NCBI RefSeq assembly: GCF_002150765.1
Contig: NZ_MUYM01000108.1
Location: 1 to 48,196 of the forward strand
DNA from: Lentzea kentuckyensis
GTDB taxonomy: Bacteria; Actinomycetota; Actinomycetes; Mycobacteriales; Pseudonocardiaceae
Direction: 5' to 3'
Length of the DNA: 48,196 bases
Every line of letters starts with the position of its first letter. Positions within the stretch are counted from its first letter, which is position 1. The notes under the pieces were generated by a model that was given only the letters and a program-made list of their open reading frames with translations, ran no database searches and was not told the DNA's origin. The position numbers and the translations under genes are program-made. Below, piece by piece: positions 7,505 to 15,895 of the stretch.

Positions 7505-8191
7505 ATGTTCACCACATGGGTCGAGAACTTCGAGGCCGAAGCCGCGCGCCGCAAGCGCATGGGTGACCCCGACTGGGCCGTCGGCGCCCGGCTGCACCCT
7601 GACGTCGTCAAGAGCGTGCAACGGTTCCAGGTCGGCGAGTCCGGCGACGGCGCCAACCTGATCGCCAAGGCGGGCGGCGGGACGTACGGCGCGGCGGTGC
7701 GGTTGTTCGTCGCCGAGGAGCAGAACCACGCGCGGATGCTGGAGCATCTGCTGCGGGCGGCCGGTCGGCCGACGATCAGTTCGCACTGGACGGACGCGGT
7801 GTTCGTGCGGCTACGTCGTGCGCTGGGACTGCGACTGGAGCTGATGGTGCTGCTCATCGCGGAAACCGTGGCGCTGCGGTACTACCGGGCGTTGCGGGAC
7901 GGCTGTCGTGACCCGCTCACCGCTGATGTCGCGGATCGGATTCTGCAGGACGAGGAGCGGCACGTTCCGTTCCACAAAGCCCGGCTCGGCCGGGTTTGCT
8001 GGCCTGCAAGGGCGTTCTGGTGGCTGCTGTTCGTCGGGGCCGTAGTGACGGTCGCGCATGACCACGCGCCAGGACTGCGGCAGCTCGACGTCAGGCCGTG
8101 GCAGTTCGTCGTGCAGACACTCGAAACCGTTCGACGGCAAGGGATAATGGACGGCGATGCGCATCGTCCTGCACGCGCGGACGCGCCTTGA
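7505..8191 (+). CDS. Ferritin-like (di-iron fold) protein with C-terminal membrane segment
   Basis: This 228-aa protein has carboxylate and histidine residues spaced as in ferritin-like four-helix bundles: EEQNH (Glu72, His75), Glu120 in the helix LLIAETVALRYY, and DEERH (Glu150, His153). These are two EXXH pairs plus single Glu ligands, the pattern of a di-iron site. A hydrophobic stretch at about 166-184 may anchor it to the membrane. Proteins of this kind bind or oxidise iron, or act as oxygenases on small molecules; the substrate cannot be told. It ends 2 nt before the convergent beta-glucosidase gene ends, leaving no room for a terminator between them. Confidence 0.7.
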   Translation: MFTTWVENFEAEAARRKRMGDPDWAVGARLHPDVVKSVQRFQVGESGDGANLIAKAGGGTYGAAVRLFVAEEQNHARMLEHLLRAAGRPTISSHWTDAVFVRLRRALGLRLELMVLLIAETVALRYYRALRDGCRDPLTADVADRILQDEERHVPFHKARLGRVCWPARAFWWLLFVGAVVTVAHDHAPGLRQLDVRPWQFVVQTLETVRRQGIMDGDAHRPARADAP

Positions 8192-8193
8192 TC

Positions 8194-9504
8194 TCACATA
8201 CGACTCGCTGAACGGGCCGGCACACGGTTGGTCCTGGCCACGTCGCCGTACCAGCGGGCCGACGGCTTGACGGTCCGGTCCTGGGTGGAGCGGTCGACAG
8301 CGATGAGCCCGTACGTGGGGCGGTAGCCGTCCCACCATTCCCAGTTGTCCAGCAGGGACCAGTGGACGTAGCCGGCGATGGGCAGTCCGTCGGCGATCAA
8401 CCGGTGCACCGCGCGCAGGCCGTCTCGGAGGTACTCGACGCGTTCGGCGTCGTCGTCGGTCGCGACGCCGTGCTCGGTGATGACGATTTCCTTGCCCGGA
8501 AAGAGTTTCGCCACTCGTCGGCTCGTGACCTCGACTGCCTCCGGTGCCCACCGGTAACCCATCAGGGTGCGGCGGATCCCGTCAGCGGGTGCTCCTCCTG
8601 TCGGCACGGCGGCTGCTGCTTCGCGGCGCAGCATCGGCAGGACGAGTGACTGCGTGAGACGGCGATTGCGCAGAACCGCCGCGATGACGGGCCTGAGGAT
8701 CCAGGGGGCGTTGACGTCCAGGCGGGTGTAGGTCTGGACGCCGACGAAGTCGTCGTCGGCGGTTTCGGCGAAGTACCGGTCTTCGTGGACTTCCCTGGCC
8801 CATTCCATCGTCGGGCCTCCACCGGCGTCGGCGTGCCAGTCCTGCATCGCGTGTGACATACCGACTTTGACCCCGGGTGCGACTTCGTGGATGACGTCGC
8901 GGGCGGTGCGGTGCGCGGCGTTCAGGCCCGCGGCCGCGGCGTCGAACGCGTCGAGGTTCCGGACGAAGGGCGGAGTCGGGAAGGTGCCCAGATAGCCTCG
9001 GGTGATCACGTTGCCGGGCTCGTTGATCGTGCTGACGTAGGGAACGCCGTCTTCCAGGTGTTCCATCACGTGCCGGGTGTAGCGACCGAACAAGCCGGGG
9101 AAGTCGGGGTTCGTCCAGAAACCGGCGTGGCTGACCCACGCGGGCAACGTGAAGTGCTGCAGCGTGACCATCGGAGTGACGCCGTGGTCGATACAGGTGG
9201 CGACCATGTCGGCGTAGTGCTGGAGCATCTCGCGGTCGAATTCTCCCGGGCGGGGCTCGATGCGTGCCCACTCCACGGAGAAGCGGTAGGTGTTCAGCCC
9301 GGTCTCCGCGAGCAGTGCGATGTCGTCCTTGTAGCGGTGGAAGTGGTCGCAGGCCAGGCCCGAGGGTTCCGCCATGGGCGCCTTGGGAGAGGGGTCGGTC
9401 TCCCATTCCCACCAGTCGCTGTTCGTGTTGTTGCCCTCGACCTGGTGCGCGGCGGTCGCGGCGCCCCAGAGGAAGCCGTCGGGGAAGGTCAGCGGTTCGG
9501 ACAC
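8194..9504 (-). CDS. Family GH1 beta-glucosidase
   Basis: This 436-aa cytoplasmic protein of normal GH1 length begins with the FPDGFLWGAATAAHQ motif of the family. The acid/base glutamate is Glu162 in INEPGN, and the nucleophile is Glu344 in ITEHG. The motif FSVEWARIEP is also present. The GTG at 9504 is chosen because AAGGAG lies just upstream and because the longer frame would run into the operator. It should release glucose, or a related sugar, from beta-linked disaccharides taken into the cell. It is divergent from a lacI gene, and a perfect operator lies between them, so repression relieved by the sugar is likely. Confidence 0.93.
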   Translation of the reverse strand: MSEPLTFPDGFLWGAATAAHQVEGNNTNSDWWEWETDPSPKAPMAEPSGLACDHFHRYKDDIALLAETGLNTYRFSVEWARIEPRPGEFDREMLQHYADMVATCIDHGVTPMVTLQHFTLPAWVSHAGFWTNPDFPGLFGRYTRHVMEHLEDGVPYVSTINEPGNVITRGYLGTFPTPPFVRNLDAFDAAAAGLNAAHRTARDVIHEVAPGVKVGMSHAMQDWHADAGGGPTMEWAREVHEDRYFAETADDDFVGVQTYTRLDVNAPWILRPVIAAVLRNRRLTQSLVLPMLRREAAAAVPTGGAPADGIRRTLMGYRWAPEAVEVTSRRVAKLFPGKEIVITEHGVATDDDAERVEYLRDGLRAVHRLIADGLPIAGYVHWSLLDNWEWWDGYRPTYGLIAVDRSTQDRTVKPSARWYGDVARTNRVPARSASRM

Positions 9505-9607
9505 GATCAACTCCTTTTTGCCGGTGATCGGCGTCGACGACGGTGGCGGGCCGAGTGGCTGCCCGCCTGGCCCATCGGCGAAGCTCATCCACGGTGTGGC
9601 CAAGCCA

Positions 9608-9629
9608 ATCACTAACGCGCGTTAGTGAT
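9608..9629. promoter_or_regulatory. LacI-type operator, perfect 22-bp palindrome
   Basis: A perfectly symmetrical 22-bp site with core TCACTAACGCGCGTTAGTGA and a central CG lies between the divergent beta-glucosidase and lacI genes. A CG-centred palindrome of this length is the standard form of LacI-family operators. A near-identical copy lies at 10775-10792. Confidence 0.85.
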
Positions 9630-9681
9630 GGGCGGGTACGCTACACCGGACGTGGTGGACCCACAAGCAGAAGGGGAATCG

Positions 9682-10701
9682 ATGGCGGGCGAGGCTGCTG
9701 CGCGTTCGGGGCGCCGGGCCACCAGTGCCGACGTCGCCAGGGAGGCCGGGGTCTCCAGGGCCACCGTCAGTTTCGTGCTCAACGGCACCAAGGGACAGAC
9801 GATCCCCGAACCAACGAGGCAACGCGTCCTCGAAGCGGCCGCGCGGCTGCGCTACGCCCCCTCCGCGGAGGCACGGACACTCAGCCGCGGCACCAGCGAC
9901 GTCGTGCTCATCTACCAACCCCCTCAACTGCCGCTGAGCACCAACCTCGGCGGACTGGTCGAGTTTCTGACAGCGGACTTCGCGGCGGTCGGGCTCACCA
10001 CGGTGATCCACCCCTGGTCCCGCAGGCCCGACGGTGACGTGTGGACCGCCGTCACGCCCGTGGCCGTTCTCGCGTGGGATCTGCCTGATCGCGACGTCGT
10101 CGCGATGCAACGCGACGGTGTGCGCGCCGTGGTCTCGCTCACCGCCGAGTCCGACCCCGTCGCACAATGGATCTGGGGGCCTCGCGAGAACAGCATCGCC
10201 CGACTGCAGGTCGAGCGGCTGCTCAAGGCAGGACACCGCCGGCTCGGTTATGCCCGTCCGCATGACGAATACCTGGCCGAGGCGAGCGAGAGGCGCCTGA
10301 CAGCGCTACAACGAGCGTGCGCCGAGCACGGCCTGCCGGCCCCGGTCGCCCTTCCCACTCCGAGTGACGATCAGGGGGCCGCCGCGGCCATCGACGCCGT
10401 CGCGACCTGGCGCGAGATGGTCCCAGCGGTCACCGGTGTGTGCGCTCACGACGACGTGGCGGCATTGGCCGTCCTGGCGGGCCTGCGCGCGCACGGGCTG
10501 ACGGCACCGGCGGACCTGGCGGTGATCGGAGCTCTCGACTCCCCGGCGGCACGCCTTGCCGCTCCGCCCTTGACGATGGTGGCGGTCGACATGCGGGACA
10601 CCGCGCGCCACCTCGTCGACGCGGTCACCAGCCTGCTCGAGAACCGGCCCGTACCGGCTGGGCCCGAGGTCACCTGGGTGATCGAGCGCCAGTCGGTCTG
10701 A
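9682..10701 (+). CDS. LacI-family transcriptional repressor
   Basis: This 339-aa protein has a LacI DNA-binding head: TSADVAREAGVSRATVSFVLNG at about residues 14-35, then the hinge helix region (AARLRYAPSAEARTLS). A periplasmic-binding-protein-like sensor domain fills the rest. The ATG at 9682 with GGGGAA upstream is chosen; an earlier start would begin inside the operator. It is divergent from the GH1 gene and followed by the second operator copy and an esterase gene. It probably represses itself, the glucosidase and perhaps the esterase until a beta-glucoside or glucose derivative binds. Confidence 0.92.
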   Translation: MAGEAAARSGRRATSADVAREAGVSRATVSFVLNGTKGQTIPEPTRQRVLEAAARLRYAPSAEARTLSRGTSDVVLIYQPPQLPLSTNLGGLVEFLTADFAAVGLTTVIHPWSRRPDGDVWTAVTPVAVLAWDLPDRDVVAMQRDGVRAVVSLTAESDPVAQWIWGPRENSIARLQVERLLKAGHRRLGYARPHDEYLAEASERRLTALQRACAEHGLPAPVALPTPSDDQGAAAAIDAVATWREMVPAVTGVCAHDDVAALAVLAGLRAHGLTAPADLAVIGALDSPAARLAAPPLTMVAVDMRDTARHLVDAVTSLLENRPVPAGPEVTWVIERQSV

Positions 10702-10774
10702 CTCGGCGTTCACCTTGCGGCAACGCGGCCGTCACCCGGCCGAGTGCAACGCACGACCCGGCTTGCGAACACGT

Positions 10775-10792
10775 CACTAACGCGCTTTAGTG
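10775..10792. promoter_or_regulatory. Second copy of the LacI-type operator
   Basis: CACTAACGCGCTTTAGTG differs from the core of the site at 9608-9629 by one base (CGCGCT in place of CGCGCG). It lies 74 nt after lacI and about 108 nt before the alpha/beta-hydrolase gene. A TTGACA hexamer at 10834-10839 follows, with only a weak -10 candidate (TACCAA, about 15 nt further), so the operator would sit just upstream of that promoter. Confidence 0.7.
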
Positions 10793-10900
10793 GAGGTGAG
10801 CGTCGATGCCGAGAGGGCGAGCACGCCGAAACGTTGACAAGCCGGCCAACCAGGTACCAACGTCCAAAGTGGATCTAACTCCTAGAGCCGAAGGCAATCC

Positions 10901-11833
10901 ATGAAATCGTTCCACCCCGACCTCGCGCTCGCCCGCTTCATCCCGAACTTCTCCTACGGCCCGTTCACGTCCCGCGTCGTGCGCAGCCTGAAGCCACGAC
11001 CGACCAAACCTGGGCCAGGTGTCACGGTCCGCGAGATGTTCGTGCCAGGACCACAGGGCGCACCACCGGTGTCGATGCGGGTCTTCCAGCCGGATGGCTT
11101 GTCGGCCAAGGCCCCTGCTCTGCTCTGGATCCACGGAGGCGGGCTCATCTTCGGTTCTCCCGAACAGGACGACCGCAACAACGCCGCCTTCGCCCGCGAG
11201 CTCGGTATCACCGTCGCCGCCGTCCGCTACCGGTTCGCCTCCACGAGTCCCGCACCCGCCGCGGTCGAAGACACCTACGCCGGGCTGCAAGGCCTTGTCG
11301 CACAGGCCGACGAACTCCACATCGACCCTGAACGCATCGCGATCGGCGGCGCCAGCGCCGGAGGCGGGCTCACCGCGGCACTCGCCCAGCTCGCCCACGA
11401 CCGCGGCGAGATCCGGCCCGTGTTCCAGCTGCTGGTCTACCCCATGCTCGACGACCGCACCACCACGCGCACGGACATCGACACCCGCGGCCACCGCATG
11501 TGGACGCCGAAGAGCAACCGCTACGGCTGGTCGACCTACCTCGGCGACGCCGTCGCCGGTCCCGCTGTGCCCCAGTACTCCGTGGCCGCCCGCCGCGAGG
11601 ACCTCACCGGTCTCCCGCCGGCCTGGATCGGGGTCGGCACCCTCGACCTGTTCCACGACGAGGACGTCGAGTACGCCCTCAGGCTCGACGACAGCGGCGT
11701 CCCCTGCGAGCTCCACGTTGTCGCCGGCGCGTTCCACGGCTTCGACCTCGTGTTCCCCAAAGCCGAAGTCAGCCGCCAGTTCTGGCGTCTGCAAGCACAA
11801 GCGCTCAACAGCGCGCTGGCCGTCGCGCCATGA
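10901..11833 (+). CDS. Alpha/beta-hydrolase, hormone-sensitive-lipase-type esterase
   Basis: This 310-aa protein has the HGGG oxyanion-hole motif at 78-81 and the nucleophile elbow GASAGG with Ser152. Asp249 (in LDLFHDED) and His279 (in GAFHGFD) complete the triad in the order expected of the HSL/GDXG family. There is no signal peptide, so it acts in the cytoplasm on short acyl esters or lactones. Its stop overlaps the ATG of the GAF-LuxR gene (ATGA). The LacI operator upstream suggests co-control with the beta-glucosidase. A role in removing acyl groups from imported glucosides is an inference. Confidence 0.88.
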   Translation: MKSFHPDLALARFIPNFSYGPFTSRVVRSLKPRPTKPGPGVTVREMFVPGPQGAPPVSMRVFQPDGLSAKAPALLWIHGGGLIFGSPEQDDRNNAAFARELGITVAAVRYRFASTSPAPAAVEDTYAGLQGLVAQADELHIDPERIAIGGASAGGGLTAALAQLAHDRGEIRPVFQLLVYPMLDDRTTTRTDIDTRGHRMWTPKSNRYGWSTYLGDAVAGPAVPQYSVAARREDLTGLPPAWIGVGTLDLFHDEDVEYALRLDDSGVPCELHVVAGAFHGFDLVFPKAEVSRQFWRLQAQALNSALAVAP

Positions 11834-12663
11834 CGTCGCGCACCGATGCGGCAGCGACCCGAATCGCGAGTGCGCAGTGGACCAACGTGGTCGACCGGGC
11901 GTTGCACAGGATCCGTGAAGAGTCCGGAATGGACGTTGCGTTCTGCGCGCGGGTGACGCCCGGCGGCCGGCAGCTGGTGATCGAACGAACGCTGGGCACG
12001 TGCACCGAGGCACTGCACGGCCTCGTGGTACGAGGCGGCACCGGGCTCGGTGGCAAAGCGATGGTGTTGCGGCAACCCGTCGCGGTCGACGACTACGTCA
12101 GAGCGCGGAGCATCAGCCACCACTACGACCAGGCGGTGGCAGCGGAAGGTCTCCACGCGATCATGGCCGTGCCTCTGGTGGTCACCGGCCGGGCGCTGGG
12201 AGTGCTGTACGCGGCATGGCGCCGGCGACTCGGTATCGGCGACCGGCCCAAATTCGCGGTCATGACGGTGGCACGTGATGCAGAACTCCTTCTGGCCCGG
12301 CCATCGGCATCGGCCCAGCAGCGGCGTCCGGTTCGCGCCGACGGACCATCGGCGCTCCACGCCGATCTCAGCTCGATCATCGACCGGGTGGACGACCACC
12401 GCATCCGCGCCGAACTGATGGACATCCGCACCCGGCTCGCGGAGGGGCATCGCGTCGCGGCCGCACAGTCAGGGCTGTCGGAACGGGAGTACGAAGCGCT
12501 GTGCCACGCCGCGCTCGGCCTGGGCAACGCCGAAATCGCGGAACGCATGGGACTTGTGCCCGGCACGGTGAAGGCGTACCTGCGCAGCGTGATGCGCAAG
12601 CTGGACTGTCACAACCGGCTCGCCGCCGCGAACGCCGCCCGTGCCCTCGGGTACGACCTCTGA
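11830..12663 (+). CDS. GAF-domain LuxR-type transcriptional regulator
   Basis: This 277-aa protein has a GAF-like sensor region (about 20-150) and a C-terminal LuxR/FixJ helix-turn-helix at about 216-270 (LSEREYEALCHAALG...NAEIAERMGLVPGTVKAYL). The ATG overlaps the esterase stop by 4 nt, so the two are translationally coupled. GAF-LuxR proteins in actinomycetes often regulate neighbouring catabolic or dehydrogenase genes. The ligand is unknown. Longer starts inside the esterase gene are rejected because they read that gene out of frame. Confidence 0.85.
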   Translation: MTSRTDAAATRIASAQWTNVVDRALHRIREESGMDVAFCARVTPGGRQLVIERTLGTCTEALHGLVVRGGTGLGGKAMVLRQPVAVDDYVRARSISHHYDQAVAAEGLHAIMAVPLVVTGRALGVLYAAWRRRLGIGDRPKFAVMTVARDAELLLARPSASAQQRRPVRADGPSALHADLSSIIDRVDDHRIRAELMDIRTRLAEGHRVAAAQSGLSEREYEALCHAALGLGNAEIAERMGLVPGTVKAYLRSVMRKLDCHNRLAAANAARALGYDL

Positions 12664-12673
12664 GCCGTTACCC

Positions 12674-12695
12674 ACTCCGGACAGTAGTGCGGAGT
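12674..12695 (+). terminator. Short hairpin after the GAF-LuxR gene
   Basis: ACTCCG (12674-12679) pairs with CGGAGT (12690-12695) around a 10-nt loop, 10 nt after the stop codon. The stem is short, so termination would be weak. Confidence 0.3.
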
Positions 12696-12720
12696 TCCGT
12701 GCACCGGGCACCCTGGCCGA

Positions 12721-14337
12721 ATGGGCCGTCCGCACCTCACCAGCCGCCTTCTCGAGCGGTTGTTGGAGCTACCTCCGCCGCTGACCCGCGATGTCGTGGT
12801 CGAGAAGGATCTGCGCGTGCCGATGCCCGACGGCGGCGAGCTGCTGGCGGACCGCTGGGCACCGCGGGCAGGAGGCGACTCGCTGCCGATCGCGCTCATC
12901 CGCACCCCCTACGGGCGGCGGGGACTTCCGATCAACCTGCTGACGCGCACGCTCGCAGAGCGGGGTTTCCAGGTCGTGACGCAGAGCGCGCGCGGCACCT
13001 TCGGCTCCGGCGGCACGTTCGAGGCGTTCCGCAACGAGCGAGCCGACGGCCTGGCGACCCTCGACTGGCTCGCCGAGCAGCCGTGGTTCACCGGCGCGGT
13101 CGTGCTGACCGGCGCGAGCTACACCGGCTACGTGCAATGGGCGGTGGCGGACCAGCTGCCGGAATGGGTCACGGCGATGATTCCCACGGTCACGAGCGCG
13201 ACCATTCCCGTCGACCTGGTCTCCGCACTCGAGTCGGCGCTGTCGTGGGACATCAGCGTCGCCGGCCAGGAACGCCGCGGCGCGCTGCTCCGGCTGTTGC
13301 TCAACCTGCCGAAGATCAAACGAGCCATGCACGTCCTGCCCCTGCGCCAGGCCGACGCCGCCTTCCTCGGGCACCACCGCCAGTTCTACCAGGACACCCT
13401 CGCCCACGACGCCACCGACGAGCACCGGGCGGACGGCGACCACCGTGCCAACGCCGGCCGGGTCACCGTCCCGGTCAGCGCCGTCTCCGGCTGGTACGAC
13501 CTGTTGCTGCCCGGCCAGCTGCGCGACCACCAGGCCGTGCGCGAGACCGGTCAGCCGGCCAGGCTGACCATTGGCCCCTGGCAGCACAGCAGCTCCGGAG
13601 TCACGAGGGAACAACTGAAGCAGACCCTCGAGTTCGGGCTCTCCTACGCGCGCGGTGAGCAGCCGCCACCACGCCCACCGGTGCGCCTGTACGTCATGGG
13701 CGAGGAGGAGTGGCGCGACTTCGAGTCGTGGCCGCCGCCCGGATACTCCCCACAGCGCTTCCACCTCCAGCCCGGCGGAGAACTGTCGCGCGACCAGCCG
13801 GTCGAGTCCACTGTGGACCGATACCGCTACGACCCGGCAGACCCGACTCCGGCGGTCGGGGGACCCCGGCTCTTCTCCGGCGCCGGCAAGGTCGACAACG
13901 CGAAGCTGGAAGCCCGTCCCGACGTGCTCACCTACACCACGTCCGTCCTGGAATCGGACGTCGAGGTGATCGGTGAAGTCAGTGCGGAGATCTGGTTCCG
14001 CTCGAGCCTGCGCCACGCCGACGTCTTCGTCCGCCTGTGCGATGTCGATTCCCGCGGGCGCTCGTTCAACATCTGCGACGGCTTCATCAGCGCCACCAAT
14101 GCCGACGAGCTCCGCCTCGTCACGGTGTCGCTCTGGCCCACGGCACATGTGTTCAAACGGGGCCACCGCATCCGTGTGCAGGTTTCCAGCGGTGCTTTTC
14201 CGCTCTACGGGCGCAATCCTGGTACCGGTGAGCCACGCGCCGACGCGGTCACGCTCCTCACCGCCGACCAGGAGGTGTTCCACGGAGCGGACCACCCGTC
14301 GGCGGTGATCCTGCCGGTGCGGCAGAAAGTCTGTTGA
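12721..14337 (+). CDS. CocE/NonD-type X-Pro dipeptidyl-peptidase-like hydrolase
   Basis: This 538-aa protein has the order of the CocE family. An alpha/beta-hydrolase domain contains RTPYGRRG, the RG..GSGG block and the nucleophile elbow GASYTG with Ser133. A C-terminal jelly-roll region follows (VTYTTSVLESDVEVIGEVSAEIWF-like strands, ending with HPSAVILPV). Members cleave esters or amides such as cocaine, acyl-amino acids or X-Pro peptides. There is no signal peptide, so it is cytoplasmic. The ATG at 12721 has no clear ribosome binding site and may be leaderless. It converges on the SMP-30-like gene, with a strong hairpin between them. Confidence 0.88.
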   Translation: MGRPHLTSRLLERLLELPPPLTRDVVVEKDLRVPMPDGGELLADRWAPRAGGDSLPIALIRTPYGRRGLPINLLTRTLAERGFQVVTQSARGTFGSGGTFEAFRNERADGLATLDWLAEQPWFTGAVVLTGASYTGYVQWAVADQLPEWVTAMIPTVTSATIPVDLVSALESALSWDISVAGQERRGALLRLLLNLPKIKRAMHVLPLRQADAAFLGHHRQFYQDTLAHDATDEHRADGDHRANAGRVTVPVSAVSGWYDLLLPGQLRDHQAVRETGQPARLTIGPWQHSSSGVTREQLKQTLEFGLSYARGEQPPPRPPVRLYVMGEEEWRDFESWPPPGYSPQRFHLQPGGELSRDQPVESTVDRYRYDPADPTPAVGGPRLFSGAGKVDNAKLEARPDVLTYTTSVLESDVEVIGEVSAEIWFRSSLRHADVFVRLCDVDSRGRSFNICDGFISATNADELRLVTVSLWPTAHVFKRGHRIRVQVSSGAFPLYGRNPGTGEPRADAVTLLTADQEVFHGADHPSAVILPVRQKVC

Positions 14338-14482
14338 CCACCCTCGCCGGGATTGACCACGGCCATCGGTGCGGCCATCGGAATCGAGGTCAGCAAGGAG
14401 TTCGGGGGAAGTCGCGATCAGCCTGAGCAGGCCGTTGCCGCGCACGGTCATCACCCAGGCCGCGCGAACCGAACGAGATCCG

Positions 14483-14522
14483 CGACGCGGGCCCGGCACG
14501 AGATCGTGCCGGGCCCGCGTCG
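14483..14522. terminator. Strong bidirectional terminator hairpin
   Basis: An 18-bp perfect G/C-rich stem, with arms at 14483-14500 and 14505-14522, closes on the 4-nt loop AGAT. It lies 7 nt before the end of the leftward SMP-30-like gene and after the rightward CocE gene, and would serve both. The sequence between 14338 and 14482 holds no gene I can support. Confidence 0.85.
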
Positions 14523-14528
14523 CAGTGA

Positions 14529-15425
14529 TCAGCTGTTGACGACCACGACCTCGTACTGGTCGGCCGTGGGCGGGAAGCCGGTGTCGAACTTGGCGTTGAC
14601 GACCGCCAGCCGGCCACCGAACTTCGCCACGGTGCTGGGCGACTGGAACGTCGGGCTGGTGATGACCTTCTCCAGGGTGCCCGCCGTCGTGTGGTGGTCG
14701 AGGCGGATGCGGCTGACCTGGTTGTTGTGCACGACCCACATCGTGCGGCCGTCACGGACGATCCCGTCCGCGCCGGGGACGCTGACACCCTGGATGGTCT
14801 CGCTCGCGCCGGTGCGCGGATCGACCTTGTTGAGCTCACCGCGGGTGGTGTGCGCCACGATCAACGACCGCGAGTCGGGAGAGGTGGTGATGCCGTTGTT
14901 GTTGACCGACCCGCCGGCATCCGCTGCCGGACCGGTCAACGCCAGCGTGCGGAACTGGCCGAGCTTGCCGGAATGGCTGATCGGCACGAAGTAGAGCTGT
15001 GCCTGCCGCGCGTCGGTGAACCAGGCGCCGTCGGCGGTCAGCGTGACGTCGTTGACCATGCCCTTGTCGGCCTCGGCGAACTGGTACACCGCAACGGTTT
15101 TGCCGGTTCTCAGATCGTAGACGTAGGCCTGGCCCGTGAAGCCGCCCGCCACGAAGAGCAGGTCGTGCCGGAGGTCGGCGGTCATGCCGATCGCATTCCG
15201 GCCGGCCGGGGCGTCGATGAACAACGCGGCCGTGCCGCGCCTGACGTCACCGCGGTAGATGTCGCCGGCGAAGAGGTCTCCGGCGTAGAAGGTGGTTCCC
15301 CTCCCTTCGGTGATGCCCTCGGCCGACTTCGCCCCTGGTAGCACGATGAGCTTCTCGGGCGGTGCCGCCACGGCGGGCGCGGTCAGCCCGAGAAGCACCA
15401 TTAATGCCAAAACTAACGAACGCAT
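14529..15425 (-). CDS. Secreted SMP-30/gluconolactonase-like beta-propeller protein
   Basis: This 298-aa protein has an N-terminal signal peptide (MRSLVLALMVLLGL, with a likely cut after AVA at about residue 20). Repeated propeller blades follow (FYAGDLFAGDIYRG, VNDVTLTADGAWFTD, NNNGITTSPDSRSLIVAHT, VPGADGIVRDGRTMWVV). These match superoxide-dismutase-associated/SMP-30-like proteins, six-bladed propellers with lactonase or binding activity. The ATG at 15425 has CAGGAG about 8 nt upstream and begins the signal peptide; longer starts would bury it. It is alone on its strand. Confidence 0.8.
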   Translation of the reverse strand: MRSLVLALMVLLGLTAPAVAAPPEKLIVLPGAKSAEGITEGRGTTFYAGDLFAGDIYRGDVRRGTAALFIDAPAGRNAIGMTADLRHDLLFVAGGFTGQAYVYDLRTGKTVAVYQFAEADKGMVNDVTLTADGAWFTDARQAQLYFVPISHSGKLGQFRTLALTGPAADAGGSVNNNGITTSPDSRSLIVAHTTRGELNKVDPRTGASETIQGVSVPGADGIVRDGRTMWVVHNNQVSRIRLDHHTTAGTLEKVITSPTFQSPSTVAKFGGRLAVVNAKFDTGFPPTADQYEVVVVNS

Positions 15426-15513
15426 CAGGCGGGCTCCTGTTCGTCGAAAATCCCCATCCGGCCAACATCCAAGCGCACTCACAGGCCGACGACGAGAAAC
15501 AGGAAACGTCGAA

Positions 15514-15775
15514 AATGATGCGAAGTAGACGGTCGGCCGCACCCCTCAGCGGCCCCGTCGACACCGAATGCCTGGACGGAGGCGTAAACCCCTTTCGCGA
15601 CAATAACGATCCGATGGCGAGCGGCTCAGGGTCCATAATGGACATTTGCGCGGTCGGCGGCTTCAACCCGAGGCGGACGGTCGCCCCGTCGATGATCAAC
15701 CCACCGTTCCCCGGAGTCGAGTACGGCCGCGAGCACCCTGTCCGCGACTTGGAGATCCTCGCCGCCGCGCGGTGA
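15514..15775 (+). CDS. 86-aa hypothetical protein
   Basis: An open frame from ATG-ATG at 15514 to TGA at 15775 encodes a polar peptide with a Pro-rich centre (FNPRRTVAPSMINPPFPG) and a charged tail. The second half has strongly G/C-biased third positions, like real genes here; the first half is weaker. The ribosome binding site AGGAAA is poor. It is divergent from the SMP-30-like gene and lies before an orphan promoter-like region. I do not recognise it. It could also be a gene remnant. Confidence 0.35.
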
Positions 15776-15789
15776 CCGGCAAGAAGCAC

Positions 15790-15895
15790 TTGACAGTTCA
15801 ACAAGGCGGACGCATGCTTTCTATATCAGGAATCCTGATATTCGATGTCCTGATACCTACGCTCGACGAGGAGCTGAAGCATGCGTGGTCGCTAG
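15790..15895 (+). promoter_or_regulatory. Promoter, triple half-site operator and RBS-ATG with almost no gene behind it
   Basis: In order: TTGACA (15790-15795); the perfect 19-bp repeat ATATCAGGA-a-TCCTGATAT (15823-15841); a third half-site, TCCTGATA (15848-15855); GAGGAG (15868-15873); and ATG at 15881, which meets a stop after four codons (Met-Arg-Gly-Arg). The stop overlaps the end of the leftward marR gene. This is a complete rightward expression signal without a gene behind it. The repeat has the form of a MarR- or Rrf2-type operator. Confidence 0.55.

Noticed and set aside
14338..14482. Small frames on either strand between the CocE gene and the terminator
   Set aside because: Open frames exist on both strands, but neither has an RBS nor a clear third-position bias, and both collide with the terminator hairpin.
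12769..14739. Leftward open frame of 656 codons across the CocE gene
   Set aside because: It is an antisense shadow; composition is Arg/Gly/Asp/Val-rich with no motif, while the sense strand shows a full CocE family pattern.
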